DNA of 64,000 nt from Clostridiales bacterium PH28_bin88 (GCA_000987045.1 LAKY01000068.1:1-64000), one strand, 5' to 3'; shown: positions 25,952 through 34,849, numbered from the stretch's first letter. A program made the numbers and translations. The notes: generated by a model not told the origin, from the letters alone.

Positions 25952-26848
25952 CTAGGCTAAAGCCTGGCGTAGCAGGGGGATTAAATCGTCAAATCTTTCC
26001 GCCACCAACGCCCCGGCGTCTTTTAGACGAACCATCTTTTGCGAGGGTTTTCCCATCCCGCCGGAGATCATCGCTCCAGCGTGCCCGAACACAGTCCCCT
26101 CCGGCATGGTTTCGGTAAACCGGCCCGAAACGAACGACACTAGCGGCTTAGTAAACCCACCCGATGCGACAAAATCGGCCATCTCTTCCTCGTAACCAGT
26201 ACCCGGTTCGGAAAAGGTAACCACCGCATGGGTCTCCGGGTCAGCTTGAAAGAGTTCCAGCAACTCTCTCGGCGACGAACCGATCAAGGCATCCCCGCCG
26301 ATACTCACCGCTGTGCTCACGCCGAAACCCGCTCGCTTGACCATCCAGGAGGTCTCCGCCGTCATACCTCCGCTACGGGAAATAACGCCCACATGGCCTG
26401 GCACAAAGCAACGGGACACATTATCGCCCCCAATTGCTCCCAATTTAACCTGTTCACCTGGACTGATAATTCCCACCGAGTTGGGTCCGACGATGCGAAC
26501 CCCTTCCCGCCTAGCCAAGCAAAGAAATTTGATCGCGTCATGCTGGGGGATATTCTCGGTGGGGATGAAGATGAACTTAATGCCGTTTGCGATGCTTTCT
26601 CGTACAGCGTCGTAAACAAAGGCCGGCGGAACGTAGATCACCGAGGTGTTGATTTCGTGTTCCCGGCATGCGGCTTTCAAGGTATCATACACCGGCACCC
26701 CGTGAACCTGATCTCCACCCTTTCCCGGAGTAACTCCCGCCACAATGGGAGTCCCATAAGCCAAGGTATGCTTGGTCACCATCGAGGCTTCCCGCCCGGT
26801 GATTCCCTGGATTACGATCTTGGAATTACGGTCAATCAAAATCGCCAT
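25952..26848 (-). CDS. Succinyl-CoA-synthetase-like CoA ligase, alpha subunit
   Basis: This 298 aa protein matches SucD/MtkB length. It has the CoA-binding Rossmann start (MAILIDRNSKIVIQGITGRE), VAGVTPGKGGDQVHGVPVYD, and the phosphohistidine loop GTVFGHAGAMISGG near 250. With the beta subunit it forms an acyl-CoA from an acid, CoA and ATP or GTP. In this operon, beside a CitE-type lyase, malate, citramalate or itaconate are better candidates than succinate. It lies 15 bp after the beta-subunit gene. Confidence 0.85.
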   Translation of the reverse strand: MAILIDRNSKIVIQGITGREASMVTKHTLAYGTPIVAGVTPGKGGDQVHGVPVYDTLKAACREHEINTSVIYVPPAFVYDAVRESIANGIKFIFIPTENIPQHDAIKFLCLARREGVRIVGPNSVGIISPGEQVKLGAIGGDNVSRCFVPGHVGVISRSGGMTAETSWMVKRAGFGVSTAVSIGGDALIGSSPRELLELFQADPETHAVVTFSEPGTGYEEEMADFVASGGFTKPLVSFVSGRFTETMPEGTVFGHAGAMISGGMGKPSQKMVRLKDAGALVAERFDDLIPLLRQALA

Positions 26849-26863
26849 TCATGCTCCCTCCTC

Positions 26864-28087
26864 TTATATGCCGTAACCGGGGTAAGCCTCACGCATTTTG
26901 GACACCATCCGACGGGCCGTTTCTGTGAGGGTGATGTCATCGCCGTAGTACTCGATATCTTTGGCTCGGAATAACTCGCGGGCCACTGTTTCATTTACGC
27001 CTGCCTCCCTCACTACCACGGGAAAGGTTGCAGGATCGATATTCATTTCCTCCAACGCCCTGATGACCCCTCTGGCCACGATGTCTACCTGAGTGTTGTT
27101 GGTGATATTCTGGGCGACCAGCAGCCCCTTAACACCCGGCTTGGACAGAATCCCCTTGGCTAGCCCGCACACCTTTTCTTCAGCCGGGTTACCCCCGAAT
27201 TCCGAGTAGTTGGCCGGCTGTGCGCCAGCCTGCAAAACGGCGTCAAATAGAAGCAGGCTGGCGCCTCCTCCGCCGCACATGAAACCGATATCCCCACCGT
27301 CCATCTCCGTGTATCGAGCGGTACCCCGGTAGGGGTCAGCTTCGTTGACCGCTACCATCTGTTTTTCCAGTTCGGTTAGCGGCCGCCACGCCCGTTCTGT
27401 TCCCATCTGTACCTTTTCGGACAAATCCGGGTGGCGGAACATTGCCCCGTCGTCAATACTCATCACCGCAGCCGCCGCAACCAGCCTGCCGTCCCTGGTA
27501 ATGGCCAATGGGTTGATCTCCAGGATATAAGCGTCATAATCAACGAACGCCTTGTAAAGTTTAGCAGTCAGCCCTCCCAATTGCTGCAGGGTTTTACCGC
27601 CTATGCCGGCATCCGACCATACCTGCCGGGCGGCGTAATCCCCCAGGCCATCCAGCGGATCGACATGGTAGGTGATCACTTTTTCGGGATGCTCCCGGCT
27701 GAGTTCTTCCACGTCCACCCCTCCGCTGGCGCAGGCAATCACCACCGGCATCTTCCTTGAACGGTCGATAGTAATAGACAGGTAAAGCTCCTGCACGATA
27801 TCAAGTTTCTCTTCCACCAGCACGTGGTACACGGGGTAATGAGACACCCTCTTCCCGAATAACTCGGCGGCCAGTGTTTCAGCTTCCTGTGGCGTACCCG
27901 CAAACTTGACAGCTCCTGACTTTCCCCGCTTTCCCACCGGTACCAGCGCCTTCAGGACAACGGGTTTTCCCATCTCCTCCGCCAGTACCGCGGCATTTTG
28001 TGGGTTTTGGGCTACGGCATAGGTTGGGACCGGTATCCCCATCTGCTGGAGCAGGTCCTTGCTCTGGTTTTCTAACAGTCTAGCCAC
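26864..28087 (-). CDS. Succinyl-CoA-synthetase-like CoA ligase, beta subunit
   Basis: This 407 aa protein has an N-terminal ATP-grasp (MARLLENQSKDLLQQMGIPV, KPVVLKALVPVGKRGKSGAV, ILEINPLAITRDGRLVAA) and a C-terminal ligase domain with GFMCGGGGASLLLFDAVLQA and YSEFGGNPAEEKVCG. Length and order agree with SucC and with malate-CoA ligase MtkA. Two nucleotide-contacting segments are intact. It is the second gene of the sigma-54 operon, after a 165-bp gap behind the lyase gene. Substrate choice is inferred only from the neighbours. Confidence 0.85.
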   Translation of the reverse strand: MARLLENQSKDLLQQMGIPVPTYAVAQNPQNAAVLAEEMGKPVVLKALVPVGKRGKSGAVKFAGTPQEAETLAAELFGKRVSHYPVYHVLVEEKLDIVQELYLSITIDRSRKMPVVIACASGGVDVEELSREHPEKVITYHVDPLDGLGDYAARQVWSDAGIGGKTLQQLGGLTAKLYKAFVDYDAYILEINPLAITRDGRLVAAAAVMSIDDGAMFRHPDLSEKVQMGTERAWRPLTELEKQMVAVNEADPYRGTARYTEMDGGDIGFMCGGGGASLLLFDAVLQAGAQPANYSEFGGNPAEEKVCGLAKGILSKPGVKGLLVAQNITNNTQVDIVARGVIRALEEMNIDPATFPVVVREAGVNETVARELFRAKDIEYYGDDITLTETARRMVSKMREAYPGYGI

Positions 28088-28252
28088 ATACTTCCCTCCC
28101 CGTTTATTGTTTGCTCTACCCTAGATAAGACTGGAGGCCGTTACCCAGTTTTCTTTCCAGGCCCGCCTCCCACTTAGCCGTTCCATTTACCGCCTGGTGC
28201 GCGCGGGATTAGCGGCTTGAGGGTCTAATTTCACCACGGTAAGTACCGCATT

Positions 28253-29137
28253 TTATTCTTCCATCATATCACTCCGGCGCGCAATAGCCTCACTCGTGGC
28301 CAGCACCTGGCGCGCTTTGGCTGCCACCGGATAGTCGATGAATTTCCCATCTACCTGGATGGAGGCAATCCCTTGTGCCTCGGCCTCGTTGAATGCCTGG
28401 ACGACTTTCTTTGCCCAAGCAATTTCTCCTTCAGTGGGAGAGAAGACGCGGTGCACCGGGTCCAACTGTTCAGGGTGGATAACCAGTTTGCCGCCAAACC
28501 CCAGTTGCCTGACTGTCCGGGCTTCTTGTTCCAGGCCAGCTACATCTTTGATGTCCGGGAATACTGTGTCCACCGGCGGCTGCACCCCGGCGGACCTGGA
28601 CGCCGCCACCAGTCTGCCGCGGGCGTAGAAAAGCTCCGTCCCTTCCTTAAGATAACTGGTGTTGATGTCCAGGGTGTAGTCGATAGCCCCAAAAGCCAGC
28701 CGCACCACTCTGGCGCTGGCGGCCGCTATCTCCTCAGCACGCTGGACTCCCCGAGCTGTTTCGATCAGCGGGATCAGTTCGATACTCCCCACCGGCCACC
28801 CGAACCGGACCTCAAGTTGTTGCATCACCCAGTCCACGATCACCACGTCAGTACCTGATTCAACTTTCGGCACCATCACCCCTTCAGGCTTTGCTTCCAT
28901 CACCGTCTCGAGGTCGGCCAAGGCTAACTCCGTGGCCAACCCGTTAATGCGGACATAAGCCATATTTCTCCTCGGCTGGCCTAGTGCCTTTTTGACCACC
29001 GCCCGGGCAGCCGCTTTTTCTCCCAAGGCAACGGCATCTTCCAGGTCAAGAATGGTTACGTCGGCCATGGATTCAAACGCTTTCTGGACGCGCCGTTCGT
29101 GATTCCCTGGCACAAAAAGATAACTTCGCATAATCAT
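28253..29137 (-). CDS. CitE-family acyl-CoA lyase (malyl/citramalyl-CoA lyase-like)
   Basis: The ATG at 29137 follows AAAGGAGG; an earlier in-frame Met lacks a site. The 294 aa HpcH/HpaI-type TIM barrel has MRSYLFVPGNHERRVQKAFE, ADVTILDLEDAVALGEK (metal-ligand Asp/Glu region), YVRINGLAT, ELIPLIETARGVQRAEEIAA (catalytic Glu) and LAFGAIDYTLDINT (second metal ligand). It cleaves a 3-hydroxyacyl-CoA by retro-Claisen chemistry: malyl-CoA to acetyl-CoA plus glyoxylate, or citramalyl-CoA to acetyl-CoA plus pyruvate. No CitD/CitF genes are near, so it is not citrate lyase. It is first in the sigma-54 operon. Confidence 0.87.
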   Translation of the reverse strand: MIMRSYLFVPGNHERRVQKAFESMADVTILDLEDAVALGEKAAARAVVKKALGQPRRNMAYVRINGLATELALADLETVMEAKPEGVMVPKVESGTDVVIVDWVMQQLEVRFGWPVGSIELIPLIETARGVQRAEEIAAASARVVRLAFGAIDYTLDINTSYLKEGTELFYARGRLVAASRSAGVQPPVDTVFPDIKDVAGLEQEARTVRQLGFGGKLVIHPEQLDPVHRVFSPTEGEIAWAKKVVQAFNEAEAQGIASIQVDGKFIDYPVAAKARQVLATSEAIARRSDMMEE

Positions 29138-29203
29138 ATGATAACCTCCTTTCTTCCCCTTTTGTTGAATCACTTATAACACTTTCCCCGGCAGCCTCCT
29201 TCC

Positions 29204-29220
29204 AAGCAATTTTCTTGCCA
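29204..29220 (-). promoter_or_regulatory. Sigma-54 (-24/-12) promoter of the CoA-lyase operon
   Basis: The minus strand reads TGGCAAG-AAAA-TTGCTT: GG and GC are exactly 10 bp apart, matching the consensus TGGCAC-N5-TTGCW. It lies about 67 bp ahead of the lyase ATG and just past the gene for a sigma-54 activator. Confidence 0.85.
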
Positions 29221-29245
29221 AAACCTTTAATTCAATTTTAAGCAC

Positions 29246-29277
29246 AAAATAAAAGGCCCGTGCTGTAAGCCCGGGCT
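29246..29277 (-). terminator. Terminator of the activator gene
   Basis: Minus strand: GCCCG and CGGGC pair around a short loop, followed by CTTTTATTTT. It lies between the regulator gene and the sigma-54 promoter, so the operon is transcribed on its own. Confidence 0.65.
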
Positions 29278-29317
29278 TTGGTGATTTCATTTTTGTACAG
29301 ATTACAAACTGTTTTGT

Positions 29318-31279
29318 TCATTTTTTAAGCATGTATCTTCCCTCTTTGCCGGAGGAGATACCTTCATGGTATCCCCTTAGTTTTTTCCACAAAGTTGTCC
29401 GGCTTATTCCCAGCATTTTAGCCAGTTCCACCTTGTTCTCCCGCATCCGTTCAGACAATTGCAGGATCAAGTCCCGTTCCATTTCTTCCAATGTGCCAGG
29501 CATCACCGTTAGTTCATCCTGATCAACGCTGACCTCACCAGTCCCGTCACTCCGGGTATCCGCATACAACTGTCCCAAAAAGTGGGGGTCTACGCGGTCT
29601 CCGTCCGCCAGGATAACTAACCGTTCCATAAAGTTTTCCAGTTCCCGCACGTTACCTGGCCAGTCATAAACCATCATCCATCGCATCAGTTCCGGAGGTA
29701 TCTGGCTTACCTGCTTATGAAACTTCTCGTTGAAGGCCGATAGAAAGTGCCTGGCAAGCAGGGGCAAATCCTCCTTACGGTGGCGTAAGGGGGGTATCAC
29801 CAGGTTGAGAACGTTTAGACGGTAGTACAAGTCATCACGGAAGGCGCCCCTGCGCACAGCTTGCCGGAGGTCCTGATTCGTGGCGGCAATAACCCTCACA
29901 TCCACCGGGATGATGCGGTCACCACCCAGACGCATCACCTCTTTCTCCTGCAGCACCCGCAATAGCCGGGCCTGTAGGTCAGTAGATATTCGTCCAATTT
30001 CATCTAAGAAGATGGTGCCGCCGTGGGCCAGTTCGAACAAACCAGGTTTTCCACCTTTTTTAGCTCCGGTAAAGGCTCCTTCTTCATAACCGAAGAGCTC
30101 ACTTTCCAACAGGTTGTCAGGAATAGCTCCGCAATTGACTGCGACAAACGGACCTTCCCGCCGCTTGTTGATGTGATGCATGCTCTGGGCAAACAATTCT
30201 TTTCCTGTCCCGCTTTCGCCGGTGATCAACACGGTGGAGTCCGTTTGTCCAAATCGCTTGGCCCTTTCAATAGTATCACGCATTTCCGGGCAGGAAGCGA
30301 CGATATCTTGGAAGCTAAACTTGGCCACGAGTCCCTTATAATGCAATTCTTGCCTGATTTTCTGTTCCAATTGCTGGAGACGGGAAAATTCCTGAAAGGT
30401 TACTACCAACCCAACCTGTTCTCCTTGCACTTGAATAGGTACCCTATTAACCACCAGTAGTATTTCCCCCACCCTCACCAGGTCACCGAGTTTGGGTTCA
30501 CCACCCCGGTAAAGACGAGCCAGGTAACTATGATGAGGGAAGTGGGTGATAGGCTTACCCATTACCTGAGTAGCCTCAATTCCCAGGGTTCTTTCCGCAA
30601 GTGGACTCAGGACAGAAATACACCCCTGGTGATCCAAAGCCACGATCCCTTCGTAGGCGTTTTGAATTATGGTCTTGAGGCGCTGAGTGCTCTCCCTGTC
30701 TTTATGCAGGATTTCCATGATACCTTTAGCCCTGAGAATGGCATCCACCACGGCCCGCCGGGTGGTGTGCACAAGTACCCCCTTTAAGCCTCGGGCCTGG
30801 GCTAAATTGACCCCTACGCTTCCCCCACCCACAATAACCTCAATACCGTCACGGTAAGCGTCCTCTACTTGAGCCTTCAATTCCATCGTATTCCGGTAGA
30901 GGTACTGTCGTACCTCTAGTCCGAGAATCTCCACCAGGCTGTCAAAGTCATATTCCATCTTTTCGTAGGCGTATCCCAGAAACCCGATGCGGGACCCCAG
31001 TGCTTTCGCCTTCCAAAAAGCCTGTAGCAGGTCAAAATCGGTTGCCTCAGCGGTAACTACCGGGGTATCCACTACTTTACTAATTGCTGCAGCAGTTCCT
31101 CCACGGCTGATAATTACTTCTATTTGTTCTTCCTCCACTATTTTTTTAACCAACTCGGCGGCCTCTTCCAGCACCGCCTCGATGATCACCGCCTCCACGC
31201 CCAATTCGCTGCAAATCTGGCGAGTCAAGCAGGTAAAGTCGAGGTAAGCTGACGTGATTAGTATCTTGGAAGAAGGCAT
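29318..31279 (-). CDS. PrpR-type sigma-54-dependent activator
   Basis: This 653 aa regulator has a PrpR N-terminal sensor (1-190; SRGGTAAAISKVVDTPVVTA and VGGGSVGVNLAQARGLKGVL), then a PAS domain (205-320; NAYEGIVALDHQGCISVLSP). The AAA+ domain has Walker A GESGTGKE, the sigma-54-contacting GAFTGA loop and Walker B GTIFLDEIG. A Fis-type helix-turn-helix closes the protein (VELAKMLGISRTTLWKKLRG). It opens sigma-54 promoters in response to a small carboxylate or acyl-CoA. It is the obvious partner for the promoter at 29204-29220, directly downstream. Confidence 0.92.
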   Translation of the reverse strand: MPSSKILITSAYLDFTCLTRQICSELGVEAVIIEAVLEEAAELVKKIVEEEQIEVIISRGGTAAAISKVVDTPVVTAEATDFDLLQAFWKAKALGSRIGFLGYAYEKMEYDFDSLVEILGLEVRQYLYRNTMELKAQVEDAYRDGIEVIVGGGSVGVNLAQARGLKGVLVHTTRRAVVDAILRAKGIMEILHKDRESTQRLKTIIQNAYEGIVALDHQGCISVLSPLAERTLGIEATQVMGKPITHFPHHSYLARLYRGGEPKLGDLVRVGEILLVVNRVPIQVQGEQVGLVVTFQEFSRLQQLEQKIRQELHYKGLVAKFSFQDIVASCPEMRDTIERAKRFGQTDSTVLITGESGTGKELFAQSMHHINKRREGPFVAVNCGAIPDNLLESELFGYEEGAFTGAKKGGKPGLFELAHGGTIFLDEIGRISTDLQARLLRVLQEKEVMRLGGDRIIPVDVRVIAATNQDLRQAVRRGAFRDDLYYRLNVLNLVIPPLRHRKEDLPLLARHFLSAFNEKFHKQVSQIPPELMRWMMVYDWPGNVRELENFMERLVILADGDRVDPHFLGQLYADTRSDGTGEVSVDQDELTVMPGTLEEMERDLILQLSERMRENKVELAKMLGISRTTLWKKLRGYHEGISSGKEGRYMLKK

Positions 31280-31357
31280 CTGTGATCCTCCCCTTTTTCA
31301 CTGTTAATGATGATTCAATTCGTTAGTTAAAGCTCTCATTCCTTCCCATTGACGAAG

Positions 31358-31400
31358 AAAGGCGAGTTCAGCTTCAACGACCCAGCTGAAATCGCCTTTT
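31358..31400 (-). terminator. Stem-loop after the feoAB/zinc-ribbon transcript
   Basis: AAAGGCGA-g-TTCAGCT and AGCTGAA-a-TCGCCTTTT form a stem of about 15 bp around a 10-nt loop. It ends the minus-strand iron operon. T-rich sequence follows on both strands, more strongly on the plus strand. Confidence 0.65.
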
Positions 31401-31447
31401 CTCTTTTTCTTGGAGTCGGCATAAAGACTTTAACAAGATAAAGATTT

Positions 31448-31621
31448 TAACAAGTCTTTTTACCGTTCCCACATCTTTTACATTGCTGACATGCACCAGT
31501 AATTAACAGTTGAAAGCATCGGGGACAACGGAGCGCGTCCGGCGCGTTAATAGTTATCCCACACTTTGGACATATCACTTGAGTTTCGCAGCCATGCTTT
31601 TCCACAGGTTTCCACCCCATA
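31448..31621 (-). CDS. Small zinc-ribbon protein behind feoB
   Basis: This 57-codon frame starts at ATG 31621, 41 bp past the feoB stop, and encodes a Cys-rich protein. It has ICPKCGI, RCPRCF, CQQCKRCG and a terminal C: at least three CxxC pairs, fitting one or two zinc or iron sites. The start site is weak (GTGGAG about 14 nt away). It has no membrane segment, so it differs from the membrane-bound FeoB-associated Cys-rich protein family. An accessory role in iron uptake, like FeoC, is an inference from position only. Confidence 0.6.
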
Positions 31622-31662
31622 AATCATATCATTAAACTCCACTTACAACCTGCGAACACGGT

Positions 31663-33507
31663 TTACATAGCAATTTGCGATATGATCCCGCCTATTAGGA
31701 ACGCCAGTACCAGGATGGTTGGCCAAATCACCAGCGCCTCCTTGCGGCCACGTTCTTTGAAAATCACCATAGCGGAAGCGATGCATGGAACAAACAGGGT
31801 TATGGTCACCAGAGCAACTACTTTTTCCATGGGGGACAGGTGCAAATCGTAAAGACCGGCGGCCCCAAAATCCCGTCGAACAAATCCCATGATAAAAGCA
31901 CGAGCGGCTTCACGCGGCAGTTGCAGCCACCCCTCGGTAACAGGTGCCAGTAAGTTTTGGAAGGCAGCAAGTAGCCCGCTTACCTGCAGGAGGCCGATCA
32001 GCAGTGCCCCAATTGCAAACAACGGTGTGGCCTCCCGGATAAACATCATCGACTTGGTGGTGGTTTTTTTGACAACATTGTCCAGGCGGGGCCATCGCAA
32101 AGGCGGCAGGTCGATAAGCAGGGCGGATGATTGTCCCGGCAGTATGCGATTTAGCATGGTCCCGACTATCACGAGCACAGTAAAGATAATCGCGCCATAC
32201 AAAAGAATGTACTTTGGCCCAACACCTGCTAATAGACCTACAATCACCGCCAGTTGGGCAGAACACGGTATAGCAAGAGCTAACAAAAATGTTGCAATCC
32301 GTCTCTCCCGGTCGGAACCAAGTAATCTGGTGGTAATAGTAGCCATGGTTACGCAGCCAAAGCCTAAAATTAGCGGAATAACGCCCCGGCCGTTTAACCC
32401 GATGCCAGTAAGCAGCCTGTCCACCAGAACCGCAATCCGCGGCAAGTACCCTGAATCTTCCATAGCGGAGAGAGTCAGATAAAAACCAACAACTAGTGGT
32501 AGTAATAGCCCCAGAACGTAAGTAACTGTCATGGTAAGTACCCCAAACTCACCGATCAATAACTGCCCGAGCATCCACGTTTCGGGTACAAAACGACTAA
32601 CCAGGCTTTTAACAGCCGGCTCGTACATTCCCTGCATGATGATTTCCTCAGTGATACCCACCACTGTTTGGGCAACAAAGACACCGATAAACTGATACAT
32701 TACCCACAGCACCAACGCCAGGATGGGTACTCCTGTCAGTGGTTTGAGCATCCATCGACCCAATCGCGTACTGAAAGCAGCTCCCTTAGATGTCTCTGTA
32801 ACAACGTGATGTACGATGTCGTTGACTCGCTCACGCCGGCGTAGATAGATTTCTTCCCTCTGGTCGCCCGGTGTAACGCCATGTCTCTCGGCAACATAAG
32901 GATCTCCTTCCATTACCAGTAGTGCTTCCCCTTGGGTCCCCACCCTGGAAAGCATGGCTTGAAGGGATTTTTTTAAATCATAATCCGTATTCCCTGGCCT
33001 GGCGGTATACACCAGTCGTTTAAGTTCTTCGACACCCTTTTTGGCTACTGCAACCGTAGGAACCACCGGCACTCCCAGCAGGTCGCTCAGAAGATCCACG
33101 TCAACATGGATTCCGCGTCTTTCCGCCTCGTCCATCATGTTTAGGGCAACGATTACAGGTAACCCCATATCGATTACTTGTTGGGTTAAAAATAGGTCCC
33201 GCTCCAGGTGCACAGCATCGACTATGTTTACGACAAAATCCGCGCTCAGGATCACATCCCGGGCAACCACTTCTTCATCATTAAAAGAAGATACGCCATA
33301 TACCCCCGGAGTGTCCAAAACCACATCTTTCCCAAATGACCCGTAAGTAATGTCCAGTGTGGTTCCGGGGTAGTTGGACACGTCCACATAGATCCCAGTA
33401 AAAGTACTAAAAAAAACAGACTTGCCAACATTAGGATTGCCTACCAGGACAATCCGCCGGGCTTCGGGAGGTAGCTTTAAGTGTTTAACAAGGTCATGAC
33501 ACCGCAT
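31663..33507 (-). CDS. feoB: Ferrous iron transporter FeoB
   Basis: The ATG at 33507 overlaps the feoA coding end and follows AGGAGGG, so the 614 aa form is preferred. The N-terminal G domain has GNPNVGKS, YPGTTLD, DTPG and NMMD (G1-G4). A helical switch domain follows (up to about 250). The membrane part carries two Gate motifs (VGFYLTLSAMEDSGYLPRIA, RVIPLILGFGCVTMATI-type) with about eight helices. It moves Fe2+ into the cell, driven or gated by GTP. It is coupled to feoA. It is somewhat shorter than E. coli FeoB, which is common in Bacillota. Confidence 0.93.
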   Translation of the reverse strand: MRCHDLVKHLKLPPEARRIVLVGNPNVGKSVFFSTFTGIYVDVSNYPGTTLDITYGSFGKDVVLDTPGVYGVSSFNDEEVVARDVILSADFVVNIVDAVHLERDLFLTQQVIDMGLPVIVALNMMDEAERRGIHVDVDLLSDLLGVPVVPTVAVAKKGVEELKRLVYTARPGNTDYDLKKSLQAMLSRVGTQGEALLVMEGDPYVAERHGVTPGDQREEIYLRRRERVNDIVHHVVTETSKGAAFSTRLGRWMLKPLTGVPILALVLWVMYQFIGVFVAQTVVGITEEIIMQGMYEPAVKSLVSRFVPETWMLGQLLIGEFGVLTMTVTYVLGLLLPLVVGFYLTLSAMEDSGYLPRIAVLVDRLLTGIGLNGRGVIPLILGFGCVTMATITTRLLGSDRERRIATFLLALAIPCSAQLAVIVGLLAGVGPKYILLYGAIIFTVLVIVGTMLNRILPGQSSALLIDLPPLRWPRLDNVVKKTTTKSMMFIREATPLFAIGALLIGLLQVSGLLAAFQNLLAPVTEGWLQLPREAARAFIMGFVRRDFGAAGLYDLHLSPMEKVVALVTITLFVPCIASAMVIFKERGRKEALVIWPTILVLAFLIGGIISQIAM

Positions 33508-33760
33508 GCTGGGCCCTCCTGGTGATCCGCCATTCCTCCGCGCAAGCGAGTTCAACCTGAATTCGTTCGGCCAGCTTTCGCCCGATGGCAATCTCCTGTT
33601 TATTCTTGGACAAAATCACTGGACCCGAAGGAACTACCTCTGCACAGGAAATGACTTCCCCCTCCATGATGCCAAACCTGATAGCCTGGGCACGGACTTC
33701 TGCTTCTGGAATGGAGAGTATTTTTATCCACTGGCCCCTCTTTACTTTGTCAAGCGTCAT
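33494..33760 (-). CDS. feoA: FeoA, SH3-like iron transport protein
   Basis: This 88 aa protein has the FeoA SH3-like core: LDKVKRGQWIKILSIPEAEV, FGIMEGEVISCAEVVPSGPV, and ILSKNKQEIAIGRKLAERIQ. It is cytoplasmic and regulates or assembles with FeoB. Its stop lies inside feoB (14-bp overlap), so translation is coupled. Two Fur-like palindromes lie upstream. Confidence 0.9.
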   Translation of the reverse strand: MTLDKVKRGQWIKILSIPEAEVRAQAIRFGIMEGEVISCAEVVPSGPVILSKNKQEIAIGRKLAERIQVELACAEEWRITRRAQHAVS

Positions 33761-33878
33761 TTTACCACCCCCAAATGTAATCAGTTGCGAAAGTAATTAT
33801 CAATCCCATTAAACCTATTATATTAACCGGCATTTAAGACCATTTAGCAATTAAATGGTACTTAACAAATGGCTTTTA

Positions 33879-33896
33879 TGATATGAATTCTCATCA
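33879..33896 (-). promoter_or_regulatory. Fur-like box upstream of feoA (1)
   Basis: The minus strand reads TGATGAGAATTCATATCA, an imperfect palindrome resembling the TGATAAT-n-ATTATCA Fur/PerR core. It lies about 120 bp ahead of the feoA start, which fits iron repression. Confidence 0.45.
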
Positions 33897-33909
33897 CATA
33901 TATGGCAAT

Positions 33910-33924
33910 TGATAAATGTTCTCA
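33910..33924 (-). promoter_or_regulatory. Fur-like box upstream of feoA (2)
   Basis: The minus strand reads TGAGAACATTTATCA, a second 7-1-7 style element keeping the TGA and TCA ends, 14 bp from the first. Confidence 0.4.
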
Positions 33925-34033
33925 TTGTTATTGTATACCAAATCCTCTGAAGTGTCAACAGGTTAATAAAAAATCAAATTTCTATTTCCATCATTTGAGC
34001 GGGCGTTTAACGGTGAGGAGGTTATGAAAAATG

Positions 34034-34849
34034 TTATCTTGATTCCTGGCTTTTTACTAGACGAATATCCCTTTCTGCAGCTAACCGATAAGCCCTACAG
34101 AGTTGTACAATTCGCGAGGTGGTCCTCTCTCCCAGGTAGCTGTCCAACTCTTGTAAGGTCAAATTGGTGGTAATCACTGTAGGAAGTTGATGAATCAAGC
34201 GGAAGTTAAGAATGGAGTACAACTTGTTCCTGGTCCATTCGGTGTAATTGTGGGCGCCAAGATCATCCAGAATAAGTACTCCCACTTTTCTAGCAGCTTC
34301 CAGGAGTTCGATCTCACTCTGGCCCCCTTCCTGGCGATCGTAGGTAGATCTTATTTCGTCAAGCAGGTCAGGAACCACAGTAAACAGCACTTCTATTCCA
34401 TATCCAACCAATTCATTGGCGATGGCACCTGCCAGGTAAGTCTTTCCGCATCCCACCGGTCCGGACAACAACAACCCTCTAGCATGTTCGCTTTCCAGGC
34501 ATTCTCGGACAAAACGCCGTGCAGCGTTAAAAGCCCGCTGGGCTGTTTCATAATACGTGATGTTTACAGCAGAATCATCTCTTAGCTGTTTTGAATAATA
34601 CTTAAACTCAAACTCCGAAAATGAAAATTGACGCATTAGCATGGCGATATTAGCATGTCGAAACCGGTTTGACAAAATTTTCTGTTGCATGCAACGGCAT
34701 TGACGAGCCTCGTCACCGGTTAACACCAGTCCTCTTCCGTGACATTCAGGGCATCCATCTGTTGATTCTGGTGAGAATTTATCAATTTGGGTAGCTCCAC
34801 GTCGTAGGTCTTCTATACCCCGCCTCAATTGTGTTCGCAATTCCTCCAT
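34034..34849 (-). CDS. DnaC/DnaI-like helicase loader ATPase
   Basis: This 271 aa protein has an N-terminal zinc motif (CPECHGRG and CRCMQQ, near 33-54) and an AAA+ domain. Walker A is GPVGCGKTYLAGAI; Walker B is GVLILDDLGAHNYTEW; sensor 1 is TVITTNLTLQELDSYL, and an Arg finger is likely in GERTTSRIV. It loads the replicative helicase at the origin. It follows the DnaD-like gene by about 150 bp on the same strand, the standard primosome pair of Clostridia. Confidence 0.88.
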   Translation of the reverse strand: MEELRTQLRRGIEDLRRGATQIDKFSPESTDGCPECHGRGLVLTGDEARQCRCMQQKILSNRFRHANIAMLMRQFSFSEFEFKYYSKQLRDDSAVNITYYETAQRAFNAARRFVRECLESEHARGLLLSGPVGCGKTYLAGAIANELVGYGIEVLFTVVPDLLDEIRSTYDRQEGGQSEIELLEAARKVGVLILDDLGAHNYTEWTRNKLYSILNFRLIHQLPTVITTNLTLQELDSYLGERTTSRIVQLCRAYRLAAERDIRLVKSQESR

